From Tretioscincus oriximinensis (lineage: Eukaryota > Chordata > Lepidosauria > Squamata > Gymnophthalmidae), in contig JAJVDF010000166.1 of assembly GCA_022410635.1 (NCBI GenBank), forward strand, positions 1,615,843-1,679,842: a stretch of 64,000 bases of DNA, given 5' to 3'. A model generated the notes under the pieces. The model did no database searches and had not been told where the DNA came from. It worked only from the letters and a program-made list of their open reading frames with translations. Every line of letters begins with the position of its first letter. The first letter of the stretch is position 1. Below, in pieces: positions 23,095 to 33,312 of the stretch. Made by a program: the position numbers and the translations under genes.

Positions 23095-23102
23095 ATCTTG
23101 TC

Positions 23103-23845
23103 TCATCTTTTGAAGGGCACCCCATTGCATACATCTATTGCATGAACAGCAGCCAACGGTTTTGAGACTCATAACCAGAGAAGACATCCTGAGGTAGTCA
23201 ATCCACCATGGACTCACACACCTTCTTCACTGCAACATTCCAGTGCCACTTTGCTCCAAAACAGACAGGTGGAAATGTGACCACAACTTAAGTCTTGATG
23301 CACTAGAAAATGTTAAACCATATTTAACAATATAGGTATCTATAATTATATAAGTACATATAAAATACATAATATATAAAACATCATCACATTTTTCATT
23401 ATAGACATCTATAATTAGAGATATCTATATCTATGCTTCACGAGTTCTTATTCTGATGACTTCATAGGGAAACGTGCAAACCCCCCGAGATGCACTTCTG
23501 AAAGTCGAGGCACTCCAAATTATCCAAATGCAATCGAAAATTTGAGAATTAGTTATTACACACCACCCTTCTTTTTATTGATAGCACTAAAAGCCATTAT
23601 AATTAGGAGTCATTATTGTATTCATTTATGCTGTGTTTTGTTGCACTCAATAATTGCAGCTTAATTACAAGGTTAACCTGCTGTTATAAACTATGTTTAA
23701 AAATTAGAAGCAAAGTAAGATTTTTTTTAATTTGCTGTGCTGTCCAAATGTAACAACATAATCAAAGGACAATATAGAAGTTTGTACTAAACATACATTG
23801 TTAATATTAATCAGGTTTTATGTACAAATAAAGTTTCCAATAGAA
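23103..23845. promoter_or_regulatory. candidate conserved AT-rich regulatory stretch (unproven)
   Basis: No repeat is recognisable. 23590-23830 is rich in homeodomain-type cores: ATAATTAGGAG, AATAATTGCAGCTTAATTAC, plus CTATGTTTAAAAATTAG. This composition is common in vertebrate conserved non-coding elements, but I cannot test conservation. 23330-23450 is a TATA/ATCTATA-rich low-complexity tract. Confidence 0.25.
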
Positions 23846-24117
23846 TGCCTCAGTCACTAAGTAGATGGTCTTCCATCTGGCAGATCGGGTTTTGAAGCCC
23901 TGTGTTGGACGTGGGGAGGGCTGAGCACCTTCCACTAGCCTGCAGCTCTAGCCAACTCAGCTATTCGAAAGAAATGAAAATTTGTAATCTGCGTTTCAAT
24001 TAGATAAATGAGTACTATCATTAACCTGATGAGGAAGACAGAATAAGATGAAAATTAACCCTGTAAGCTGCTCTGCAAAAGAATGGGGTATGAAAACTTG
24101 TTTCTTCTTCTTTCTCC
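23846..24117 (+). mobile_element. tRNA-like SINE, (TTC)n-tailed family A
   Basis: Opens with CCTCAGTCACTAAGTAGATG. A B-box-like GATCGGGTTTTGAAGCCC follows, then GTGTTGGACGTGGGGAGGGC and CTCTAGCCAACTCAGCTATT. The body is diverged, then GCTGCTCTGCAAAAGAATGG, GGTATGAAAAC and a TTCTTCTTC tail. It is older than the copy at 24757. Confidence 0.8.
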
Positions 24118-24756
24118 TAAATAGATTTAAGTTGAGTACTAGTACTTAAAGCAATTTTTATAGGCTCAATTTATCTATTTTCTACAGTGAATGGTTATAT
24201 AAACAATTTCTATAGTCTGTAGGTTTCTCTTAAGCAGAGTGATGGTGTATAATCTGTCCATGCATATCTGAGCAGATCTGGACCATCTTTTTGCAATCCT
24301 TAGGAAGAATGGACGCAACGTTGTTTACAACCCAAATTTGTTTGTAGCATTGCCAGACTATTTTTGTCTGAGCCTTTTTATATTATTGCAAATGGTTTCA
24401 TTATTCTCCATCACTTCAAAAAAATCTTACGTTAAAATTTATTTTATACGGTTGCTTAGTTAAGTTCTCCACGATTATATGTATTCAGTATGTCACGTGA
24501 CATGTTTTCAGGCAATCTGGATAGCAGCCCAGCATGCAGAACACTAAAAAGTTAGAGAACATAGTCTTTATATTTCCTGCTTCTGAACTATGGCACAGGA
24601 ATGCTTCTGCATGGAAGAGTGTGAAAGGAGGAAAGAGTCTTCTCAGCCATGCAAGAGAACGTTTCCTAGAGATCTTTATTTCAGGAGTTACTACTACTGA
24701 AGTATGAAAAAGCACTCTTTCTCCTGAAGCCATCTGTTTTTGGTCATCCAAAACCA
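24118..24756. other. unassigned DNA with a CACGTG palindrome
   Basis: No recognisable gene or repeat. 24490-24503 is a perfect 14-bp palindrome, ATGTCACGTGACAT, containing the GTCACGTGAC E-box used by TFEB/USF-type bHLH factors. Confidence 0.4.
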
Positions 24757-25038
24757 AAAGGAATCCGTCTCTCATCTGGGAGATCGAGTTTCGAAGCCCT
24801 GTGTCAGACGTGGGGAGAGGTGAGCACCTTCCTCTAGCCTGTAACTCTAGCCAACCCAGCTATTCAAAAGCATAAATTGCAAGAAATCGCAACTGACTGC
24901 AAATAGATACATGGGAACCACCACAGCCTGGTGAGGAAGATAGAATGTCAGCCTTCAGGCAAAAATATCCCTGTAAGCCGCTTTGAGTCCCTTGAAATGT
25001 GAGAAAAGCGGGGTATAAGAACCCAGTTCTTCTTCTTC
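24757..25038 (+). mobile_element. tRNA-like SINE, (TTC)n-tailed family A
   Basis: 5'-truncated within the tRNA-like head (GGAATCCGTCTCTCATCTGG, GAGATCGAGTTTCGAAGCCC). It then runs through GTGGGGAGAGGTGAGCACCT, the CACAGCCTGGTGAGGAAG body, TAAGCCGCTTTGAGTCCC and GAGAAAAGCGGGGTATAAGA to CAGTTCTTCTTCTTC. This is the best family member for the 3' tail. Confidence 0.88.
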
Positions 25039-25612
25039 ATTTTGGAAGCCTTGAGGGAGAAATGGGATAGGGAATAAAAGTAGCATTCAAGACCAGCTCG
25101 TCATCTTATTTTTAATACCTAACACCAAAAAATGTGGATCTGGCAGAGTCTTCAGGCATCAGATGTACCGTTCATCAGACAACTATTGCTAGTTAAAACA
25201 ATACCAGTGTTTTGGTTTTAAAATGCAATTGTTATTTGCAGTTTTTTGTAGGAGTTACATTAAATGTTTTAACTTGAATTTGGTTCCAAGCCAAATGCCC
25301 AGCCACAGAAGTTTAGCAGATAACAAAATGACGCAGTTGGCTGAAGAAATCCAAATGCTTTTAGGACTGCAATGTCAGTTGATTTGTAGCACTTCCTAAT
25401 GGTGCCCTTTAGGAAAGAACTAGAGTGTGATTTATTTGCTGGAGATACCATCATTTATGTGGCTGGTGTGATACCTTGGTGTAGTAGCCCTTGGGGCACA
25501 AAAAAAGAACTTTTAAAACCATTCCTTCTTGAGAAATTAAAAATATGATATTGTGAATGAAAAAGGGTTGAAATCATGCTTGATTACTATCGTGTTGCGG
25601 TCATTGCAAGGT
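25039..25612. other. unassigned DNA
   Basis: No gene or recognisable repeat. Confidence 0.45.
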
Positions 25613-25615
25613 GAA

Positions 25616-25762
25616 GGTCCCGTCCCCAATGAGCCTTCTTCTTGGCTATATCTCAGAATAGGAATGTGCCATCTACATGCTAGTGTAGGCTACACTGGCA
25701 TGTGGATGACCAAGCTCTATACTGAGATATAACCCAGAATAAGGCTCAGTGGGGATAGGGCC
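25616..25762. mobile_element. 147-bp palindromic MITE, 3-bp duplication
   Basis: Left end GGTCCCGTCCCCAATGAGCC and right end GGCTCAGTGGGGATAGGGCC are inverted partners. The arms continue through TATATCTCAG and its complement, then TACATGCTAGTGTAG. Flanking GAA at 25613-25615 and 25763-25765 suggests a 3-bp duplication, as in PIF/Harbinger, though three bases can match by chance. Confidence 0.75.
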
Positions 25763-26114
25763 GAAGTGTCCTTTAGCTATTTATGATACCCCCATTACTA
25801 CATGTCAGAATGAACATTGTCATTCAAAGGATTCTAACTAAACAATACAGCACAATAACCGTTTTTAATTGAATTTCCATATTTGATTCCTGGCAACTAC
25901 AGTCACACTGCAATGTACACAGGCCAACAACAATGCCTTCCATCCACTTTTTCTTATTTCAACTGATGTTGCTTTCCTTCAGGGATGGCCAGGAATAGTG
26001 ATTCCAAACTCGCTTGACTATAGTCGACCTTGGTATAAGCATAGCTGTGAGTAATGGAGTGAATTGGCTAAGATTGTTGTTATGTTTCACCCCAATTTGA
26101 GACATCATCACACT
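25763..26114. other. unassigned DNA
   Basis: No gene or recognisable repeat. Confidence 0.45.
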
Positions 26115-26349
26115 GAGAGCCGGTTTGGTGTAGTATTAAAAGTATCAGATTCTTATCTGGAAGTCTCCTTGTTCAATTCTGTACTCCTCCACAAAAACCT
26201 GCTGGGTGACCTAAGGCTAGCCACAGTTCTTCAGAGCTCACTTAGCCTCACTTACTTCACAAGATATCTGTTGTGAAGAGAAGAACAAAAGGTTATATAA
26301 CCAGCTTTGGGTTGAGAAAAGCAGAGTATAAAAATCAACTCTTCTTCTC
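26115..26349 (+). mobile_element. tRNA-like SINE family B (GAGAGCCRGTTTGGTGTAGT)
   Basis: Begins GAGAGCCGGTTTGGTGTAGT, an A-box-like head, followed by TCTTATCTGG..TTCAATTC as the B box. The body CTGCTGGGTGACCTAAGGCT, CACAGTTCTTCAGAGCTCAC and ACAAGATATCTGTTGTGAAG follows. The tail AAAGCAGAGTATAAAAATCA, CTCTTCTTCT is shared with family A. This head-body structure is widespread in squamate genomes. The copy is moderately diverged. Confidence 0.85.
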
Positions 26350-26555
26350 TCAAGAGAACTGATCAAAATGAATGTCCATCCTAAAGTCACAGCTGATAAC
26401 AGAGGAAGGCACTGGGAAGGATATGTGTGAGCTGGCCTGGATATTCAAACAAGTGACAGGCTGAAGAAAGGCTAGACCCTTTCTTCAATGGTCTTCACTC
26501 CATTCTAGGAAGGGGCCTAAAAGGGGCTATTGCCTATATATCATTCCAGAAAGCC
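26350..26555. other. unassigned DNA
   Basis: No gene or recognisable repeat. Confidence 0.4.
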
Positions 26556-26936
26556 TAGAATGGCACCAGATTTTCTGAAGCCCAAACTGGGACAATCATG
26601 CTAATTTGCAAATTCATGAATATGCAAATCACCTACCAACATGCATACCCTGCCGAAATCCCTATCCGAGAAATCCGCAAAGCATGCAAGAATTTTTTGA
26701 AGTGTGTNAGAATTTTTGAAGTATGTGAGAAATTTGCATTTTTAATTTTTTTTTACTGAGGGGAGGGTGCCTTCAGGAGCTGGCCCTGGTTGCCAGAGTC
26801 CCCTATTGGTGGTGCAGTGAATTATATATACTGTATATATATTCTCAGCAAAAACAGGGAAATCGTCCCCCCATGGGAGAGCGTAGTAGATGTCCCAAAG
26901 CCACCCCCACAAAAAAGGGTCATCTGGTCAGGCTTA
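26556..26936. mobile_element. hAT-like element, TAGRCTGACCAG family, long form
   Basis: Left end TAGAATGGCACCAGATTTTC is decayed; right end CATCTGGTCAGGCTTA is recognisable. Shares internal blocks with 39319-39842: CCCAAACTGGG, ATGCTAATTTGCA, ATGAATATGCAAATCACC, AACATGCAT, AAGCATG and GAGGGTGCCTTCAGGAGCTG. Target duplication is not visible. An ambiguous base (n) lies at 26708. Confidence 0.8.
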
Positions 26937-28047
26937 GATCCTTTCTAGGAACAAAATAAAAACTAGTGTGGAAAAATGCCTTTGAGTGATTAATTTTCTG
27001 ATGTGCACATCACAGAAGAAGGGAAAGACAAAGAAAAACAGAAGCAAGAAATAACACAAAACTGGCACAGAAAAAAGGCAACATAAGAAAAAAGGAAAAG
27101 AAAAACAGCCAGGGCACAGAAACTGCAATGAAAAGTAATGGAAGAGTGAATAGCTGAGACCAGGGAAGCATTAACAAGAAGAAACAAACAAAATTATTTA
27201 TCAAGGGCTGCAAGAAACAGAAAAAGGCAGAAGAGCCAGGGATTAAAGAAGGATAACTGCTCTAAATCATTACATCAATAAGTATATTGAGCAAGAACCC
27301 TGTCTAAAGAGACAGAACTCTAATGGGGTCAGTAAAATAACTGAGAGAAGGCAAGTCACAGAAGAGAAGATATATAAGGATGAGACCTTCCTAAAGAAGA
27401 GATTTAACAAGAACCCAAATTCCACAACTTCTCAGTGCAATAGTAGATCTCTTTCCATAATTTTGAAATCCAACTCAGTGAAGTAATTTTCAAGATAATG
27501 AAATTTTGGAATAGATTAAAAACGCTTTTCATTACATTTTTAGTTGCAATGCCCTTCCTCTTGCAGTGCTATTTACTCATGGATCTTTGGGTTCCAGATC
27601 ATATGCCACAAAAAGTTAACATAAATTCTCAAGCTGTCAAGCTCCCTAAACACTCACCATAGTGCTCTGTTTTGTTTGGCAAATAGATTGCATTTTTTCC
27701 ATGGAGGCCCTTTATGCAAAAGTCTTTAATCTGAATTTAAGACCTGTGTAACACACTTATAAACCTCTCATATCTGCATATAAATGCAGATTATGGAGGC
27801 CACAACTACTATGATTCTGTCTGTATAAATGGAACCTAATCTGTATTAAGGGAGACCTTAATACGATGTAGCAGATTTGCCATTTTTGAACTTGGTATGC
27901 ATTCTCATACACCAATGTATATGTATTGCTCTTCCTATATCAGATTTCTCAACTTAAAAGAGGAGAGGCCTGGGGTGGGTCTGGAAGTGATGTGTCCAAA
28001 AGAAACAAAGCCTGGGATGGAGCCTGAAGTGATGTATGATTAAACTA
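26937..28047. other. unassigned DNA with an A/purine-rich tract
   Basis: 26998-27245 is strongly A- and purine-rich on the plus strand. Pyrimidine-rich minus-strand frames here (Phe/Leu/Ser/Cys-rich) are compositional artefacts. No gene or classified repeat was found in the rest. Confidence 0.5.
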
Positions 28048-28797
28048 TGCTAATGGGGTGTTCGCTTTCCTCGTTATTAGGCTCCTTAGCTTGTCTAAGG
28101 CAGCTTGTTGTACAGCATACAGAAACGTGTAAAGTAATTCACACGGAGGCCATAAGCTTAGGTTGATAAGCAATACAAGAGGCCCATGGGTAGTGGGACA
28201 CTCCAGAACACAACTGTGCAGAGGTTTTTATTGACTCCTGAAACAGAAGGCATGGATCAATTTAGTGATGTCAGAAGGGATTGTACAAAGATGTGGGTTA
28301 GGGTGGACCAGAGGTGTGCCCAGGTAGTGACACCTGTGTGATGCGTTTTTCTCCTCCCAAAGGAGGTGCAGCCTGTGTCAGGAAATGCCAAATATGGTAT
28401 GGTGGGAAGATACAAGATTGACCCTTTTAGCTTTCATTTATCCTTCTAGGGCCTGGAATACTGTGACTCAAGGGAATAGAGCTTAATGGGTTTCCTCTTT
28501 GCCACTAATAGGCTAAATGGCTTTTAGCCCAGGTGAATGGCTAGTAAAACAATGGGTGCCCTTTTGTCACAATAGGTGTCATTAAGCCCTTAAGTCTGTC
28601 AGGGTTCCTTGAATGAGATATGCCCTCAGGACAGGAAGAGAGATTGGCCTCTCCTGTTTACCTCCTGAGGATGGAATTTCCAAAGATTTTCAAAATTTTC
28701 CACGCAGGCCTCTCTTGAGCTAGCAGAGATCAATTCTTGTATATTTTATATCGAATATATATGCCAATTAATATATCCTATATGACTAACCCCAACA
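28048..28797 (-). mobile_element. solo LTR of an endogenous retrovirus
   Basis: Read on the minus strand the 750-bp unit starts TGTTGGGGTTAG and ends CCCCATTAGCA, the TG...CA boundary. Both ends match the 3' LTR at 32610-33312: ATATATTAATTGGCATA near the start, then TTGGGAGGAG, a CAATAAAAACCTCTGCAC polyadenylation block (AATAAA at 28227-28232) and AAGCTTATGGCCTCCG. The middle is diverged. No internal retroviral sequence adjoins it, so it is a solo LTR. I could not fix a target duplication. Confidence 0.85.
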
Positions 28798-29207
28798 ATA
28801 TGTGAGTGTGCTCCCAGTGTTGGAAGCTACCTCCAGAGACCATGAGGCATTGTGGGGTAAAAAAAAAAAATGAAAGACACGAAAAGTAATTATGGGTTTG
28901 GTTCCCCTTACTGCCAGGACCTGCCAAAACCAGAATGCCAGTCAAGCAAATGTGTCACTCTCTTTGCTCCAAGTTGCTTCCAGGTACAAGATTTGACTTT
29001 ATTTTGGAAGCTCCCAGCAGAGATACTGGCAAAGGAAATAATGACTGGAAACTGACATCATTTCTTTCCATAATATACTCTATTTGATTATCCATTATAC
29101 TAAAAATACCACATTCATGTCTAGCATTCCCAATATGAAGGCTTCTATTTTAAATGTGGTTTAATAATTTGTATTTTTTTTATCTTTTACAATTGTTACC
29201 TAACATA
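28798..29207. other. unassigned DNA
   Basis: Includes a poly-A run at 28860-28870. No gene or repeat recognised. Confidence 0.45.
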
Positions 29208-29770
29208 AGAAACATAAGAAGAGCCATACTGGATCAGGCCACAGCCCATCAAGTCCAGCATTCTGTGTCACACAGAGGCCCACCAGATGCACCTGGGCAG
29301 TCCGAAAAGAGGAAAGCAAAATATGCACCTGTTCATGACTCCCTGCAAATGGTATTTCAGGAGTCCTCCCTGTTGCTCCATCCCAGAGTCAACATCCAGA
29401 CATCCATCCTAATATCCATTTATACCTTTGGTGTCCATAAACCTGTCTAGTCCTGTCTTGAAACTATCCAAGCTATTAGTTACCACTACCTCTTCAGGAA
29501 GTAAATTCCACAGGCCGATGACCCTCTGGGTGAAAAAATACTTTCCTTTGTCTGTTCTCACTTTTCTACCCAACAGTTTTAAGGAGTGTCCTCTGGTCCT
29601 TGTGTTGTGTGATAGAGAAAACATTTTTTCTCTATTCACCCTGTCGATCCCATGCATGATTTTGTACACTTCAATCAGATCACCCCTCAAACGTCTCCTT
29701 TCAAGGCTGAAGAGGCCCATATGTTGCAGCCTTGCTTCGTAAGGGAGGTGCTCCAGACCCTTGATCATAC
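29208..29770 (-). mobile_element. CR1/L2-group LINE 3' end, intact tail frame
   Basis: On the plus strand it opens with ACATAAGAAGAGCCATACTG, CACAGCCCATCAAGTCCAGC and CACACAGAGGCCCACCAGAT. The minus-strand frame 29409-29768 (119 codons, uninterrupted) carries MIKGLEHLPYEARLQH, LRGDLIEVYKIMHGIDRV and NLLPEEVV. It is very similar to 20541-20957, so both are young copies of one subfamily. Confidence 0.92.
29409..29768 (-). pseudogene. reverse transcriptase C-terminal tail of LINE
   Basis: 119 codons with no internal stop, ending DRFMDTKGINGY like the copy at 20541-20957. It is truncated at its 5' end just before the conserved IKGLEHLPYE block, so the polymerase palm and endonuclease are missing. 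It is non-functional despite the open frame. Confidence 0.88.
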
Positions 29771-30528
29771 CTGTGTCGTGATCTGTGTTGAAGGTTGGGA
29801 TACAAATTCTAAAATGAAGGTGTTATTTGGAAAAGAAGCAGCTAAAATCAGAGATACTGTTTGTTATTAAACTTTTATATCTTAGATGTTTGTTACTAAA
29901 CAGCTTCCACAAGAGCTATTACCATAAAACCAACTAGCAGTAACATAAATTATAAAGTAATCAAGGCCCCCAAACTCCAGAGATTCAGCTGTAACCAATC
30001 TAAAAAATGTGGCAGCTGCAATCCAACAGTCACAGTAGCTCTACCTTCTATTACGTTTGTGTGAATGTCTAGATTTTGCTGATTCATGCAGAGAACAAAG
30101 CAGCCCGCAGGATGCCGAAATGCACAGGCACATGCGCTACAGCTATTTGAACAATCATATTGCCCAGCAAAGCAAAATAGCAATGCAATGGGTCATCAGT
30201 TGCTGGAAAAAGAATCTTAAAAAATAGTTACACCTGGTTGAACAAGATGGATTTCCTAAGTTGTTATCAGGGAAAATGTCAGTGTCACCTTTTATTTGTT
30301 ACTACACTTTAAGTTAATTAAGCATGGCTATCAACAGAATATGCTAACTATGTTGTTAGGACTGCTGTTGACTAACAAAAGATCTTTCTTGTGCTTCCCT
30401 CAACTTGGACACAATATAAATGTTGGAAGAATCAAGTAAAACATGTTTTCTGCATAAGGCTTTATTTAAATTATATTCTCAAATAATTGGGTTGTCACAT
30501 ATCTTAGTAATTCTATGAATTCACAAAA
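29771..30528. other. unassigned AT-rich DNA
   Basis: No gene or recognisable repeat. Confidence 0.45.
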
Positions 30529-30743
30529 TGTCGAGGTTCTCTATTAGGAATATATTAATTGGCATAATATATTTTGATATGAAATGTACAAGCATTGGTC
30601 TCTAGATGCACAGGCCTCACTTTTGCAAAATTTCCGGGAATTTTCCAGGCCTGGGTGTTGCAAGAGAACTAATCTCTCTTCCTGCCCTGAGGCTTCACCC
30701 TGCTGTGCCTTGTTTACCTACACCCATTATCTCTGGGAGCATT
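30529..30743 (+). repeat. partial 5' LTR
   Basis: 215 bp collinear with 32610-32824, with 7 substitutions, mostly transitions. Homology stops sharply after CTCTGGGAGCATT. The LTR's later part with the polyadenylation signal is missing here. Confidence 0.88.
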
Positions 30744-32005
30744 ATCTCACCCCAGCATTGAAGAAGCAAGCTAGCAACTAAAGACTGCTGAGAATTAATA
30801 ATCATTCTTGCCTCCCTAGCACAGAAAATGAAGACATTTGTCTTTATCTGTTTATTCTGTTTCTTAGTTTAATTTCTGCCTGCTTTTTTATTTTATATGT
30901 AGCTTAGTTTTGCTATGTAAACGCAGCTCTAAATAATTCTGCCTGTTGGCAAGGCCATGGGAGAAAGCAATCTCCCTTGCTAGGCTGTTAATTGAAGCTT
31001 TAGTAGTTTTTAGTGTTTATTTGATTCTTAAATTTATTTCTGTCTGCTTTTATATGCTTTGTTATATTCCTTAGTAAACAGGCTTTAGCTTGCCTGCTGC
31101 TCAGCGCTTCTCACACACACACCTATTCTAGTATGTTTTGCCTTTATTGTATTTAGTTACCTTGTATGGATATTACTGTGCCTTTATTGTTTTCATTTTA
31201 GTTTTAAATACATTAGTTCAATTTTTGCAATTCGCTTTCTACTTTCCATTCTTGTCTAACCACCTTTCCAGCCTTTTTTGTTTTAATAGTAAACTTGGCT
31301 GATCCTTAAATTTCCTCTTCTGGCTGTGGATGGGCAAAGTGTGGATGGTGTCCTGCCGGCCGGAGCAGTCCTGTGCCCCTTCTGGATGTCCATTGTGGGT
31401 GCTAGCAAAGTTTGTGAGGACCTATCTTGGATCGGAGCCAAAAACCACGGGAGACGCCATTCTAGCTCCTGATCCCAAGATCCAAGACGATCCTGGTCCC
31501 TCCTGATGTCTTCCACCATTTTGCCGCTTGTCTGCCTTGTCTAAGAATCTATTTGCTTCATTTCGCACCTTTTCCCTCCTTTGCGGAACCTTTCCAGCGC
31601 TTAAAAGGACTTTGCAAAGTAAAAAAGTCCACACGGAGCCTTTTGCTGCTTGACTTTTTTCCTGTGGCTCCTGGGCCCCCACCAATCGGGCCCTCACCAT
31701 TCAAGCCTGCTGGAAAAGCCGCCTTCACCTGCCATGCCGCCTTTTAAAGAGCTTTGTGTAATTTTTATAAATATTTAGAAGTGTATCTTGAGGCCAAGCG
31801 TTTTTCATTTATTGTTTATTTTGCTGTAACCTTGAAATGCCTTTATAAGTGATTGTTGTATTTTTGTATTGCTTAATTCTAAGTGTTTTTTACTGTATTT
31901 TCTTAATTACCTACTGGTTACTTATTAACCTGTGGACACACAACTTTTTCTTATGTCCCTGCACACATTTCTGATGGCACTGAATGCTGCCTATCTAAAC
32001 TCTCT
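30744..32005. other. unassigned interior of the retroviral element
   Basis: The flanks are T-rich. A G+C-richer island lies at 31300-31740, with an open minus-strand frame at 31422-31700 (92 codons) and an overlapping one at 31283-31519 (78 codons). I do not recognise the products. This part may be another element replacing gag/pol, or a diverged leader. It does not read as standard retroviral polymerase on the plus strand. Confidence 0.35.
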
Positions 32006-32526
32006 ATGATTTTACCCACCAAACACCATTTAAGTAATTTGGCCCACACACACAACAAAAGAAGCTTGACCATGAATTCAGATTGTGACTCTTCTGTTTC
32101 TTTATTGAATAGAGTACAGCAATTGTCTCTTGCTATGTCAATTATTGGAACCCCAGCCTTGGCAGCAAAGAATAGTAAGAATCTGAATGCTTTAGCCTGC
32201 TGGACTCTGAAAAATATGAATGCAACTTCTCATGCTAGTTCACAATAAGGGATGCAATGAAATTGAAAAAAATGTGCTGTTTTGATGTAGAAGATAATAA
32301 GGAAAAGATTGATAAGGATATTGGTACTGTAAATAGGTTGTCTGATGATATATCTGTCCAGACCTCTATCTTAGGAGGGTTCTGGACTTCCTTGTGGAGC
32401 TGGTTGCCCAGTTTGCATTGGCTTGCTAATTGTGCAAATTATTGTAATTGTTATTGTTGTTTCATCATTATTGTGCATTTGTGTGCAGTGTCTACCCTTC
32501 CTCTTCAAGTTGGGAACAGCCTGTAG
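32006..32526 (+). pseudogene. remnant of retroviral envelope transmembrane region
   Basis: Two adjacent plus-strand frames, 32006-32248 (80 codons) and 32257-32526 (89 codons), are in different frames, so the gene is broken by a frameshift and stops. The second has a double-cysteine motif, an acidic/Ile-Asp-rich helix, a Trp-rich pre-membrane segment and a Cys/Ile-rich hydrophobic stretch. That order matches the C-terminal part of a retroviral envelope. Its position just upstream of the polypurine tract and 3' LTR fits. Surface subunit and fusion peptide are not recognisable. Non-functional. Confidence 0.55.
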
Positions 32527-32597
32527 TCCAAAATTTAGGACTTCTGATAGGGAGCAATTGGCTATTGAACTCAGAGAGCTTTCTCGCATTTAAAATT

Positions 32598-32609
32598 AAA
32601 AAGGGGATT
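32598..32609 (+). promoter_or_regulatory. polypurine tract
   Basis: AAAAAGGGGATT directly precedes the TG that begins the 3' LTR, the expected site and composition for plus-strand priming in a retrovirus. Confidence 0.8.
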
Positions 32610-33312
32610 TGTTGGGGTTCTCTATTAGGAATATATTAATTGGCATAATATATTTTGATATAAAATGTACAAGCATTAGTCTCTAGATGCACAGGCCTCA
32701 CTTTTGCAAAATTTCTGGGAATTTTCCAGGCCTGGGTGTTGCAAGAGAACTAATCTCTCTTCCTGCCCTTAGGCTTCACCCTGCTGTGCCTTGTTTACCT
32801 GCACCCATTATCTCTGGGAGCATTCATTGACTCAGAAGCTTGTGGCTTGATGGGGTTAATCAACTGCCTAATCACTCTGAGGAAGCTCTGACTATCACCT
32901 TTCCAGGAGGTGAATAACCGGTCACAGGTCCTGTAAGCTGCAGAGATCAATCTTGTTCCACCCCAAACCATGCCCATATTTGGAGTTTGGCTGCACCTCT
33001 TGGGAGGAGGGAGAAATGTCACACTGGTGTCACCACCTCTCGTCTGCCCCAAACCACTCCTTCAGAACACCCAGTCTCTGACATCACCTTTCTTGTACAC
33101 GTCTTCTGATTGTATGTCAATAAAAACCTGTGCACGAGGGTGTTCAGGAGGTTCCTACCCACGTGGGCCTCCTAGTCTTGCCTCTTGATCTAAGCTTATG
33201 GCCTCTGCTTGAGTTCTTGATGGGAATCAGAATCTACAGTAACCGTATCCTGATGATCAGCTGCTTCAGATGTGCTGGAACCTAATAACGTGGTAGCAAA
33301 CCCCCATTAACA
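32610..33312 (+). repeat. 3' LTR of the retroviral remnant
   Basis: 703 bp from TGTTGGGGTTCT to CCCCCATTAACA. AATAAA at 33119-33124 is followed by CCTGTGCACGAGGG, the likely R/U5 junction area. The ends match the minus-strand solo LTR at 28048-28797. Confidence 0.87.

Larger units (their letters stand above)
30529..33312 (+). mobile_element. truncated endogenous retrovirus
   Basis: Composite of a partial 5' LTR (30529-30743), an unusual interior (30744-32597), a polypurine tract (32598-32609) and a full 3' LTR (32610-33312). The LTR starts agree over 215 bp with 7 differences and no indels, so the insertion is fairly young. After 30743 the 5' copy diverges completely, showing a deletion or replacement that removed the rest of the LTR and the primer-binding region. 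No gag, protease, pol or full envelope is recognisable. ACAAAA occurs at both outer ends, so the target duplication is ambiguous. It cannot replicate. Confidence 0.85.

Noticed and set aside
22509..23165. Several open frames of 60-150 codons on both strands
   Set aside because: They lie in the CpG-rich hAT element, are Arg/Ala/Cys-rich in every frame and show no domain.
26708..26708. Ambiguous base n
   Set aside because: Single uncalled position in an assembly; no biological meaning inferred.
27010..27213. Hydrophobic Phe/Leu/Ser-rich minus-strand frames resembling membrane proteins
   Set aside because: They arise from an A/purine-rich low-complexity tract read in antisense. Three overlapping frames look alike.
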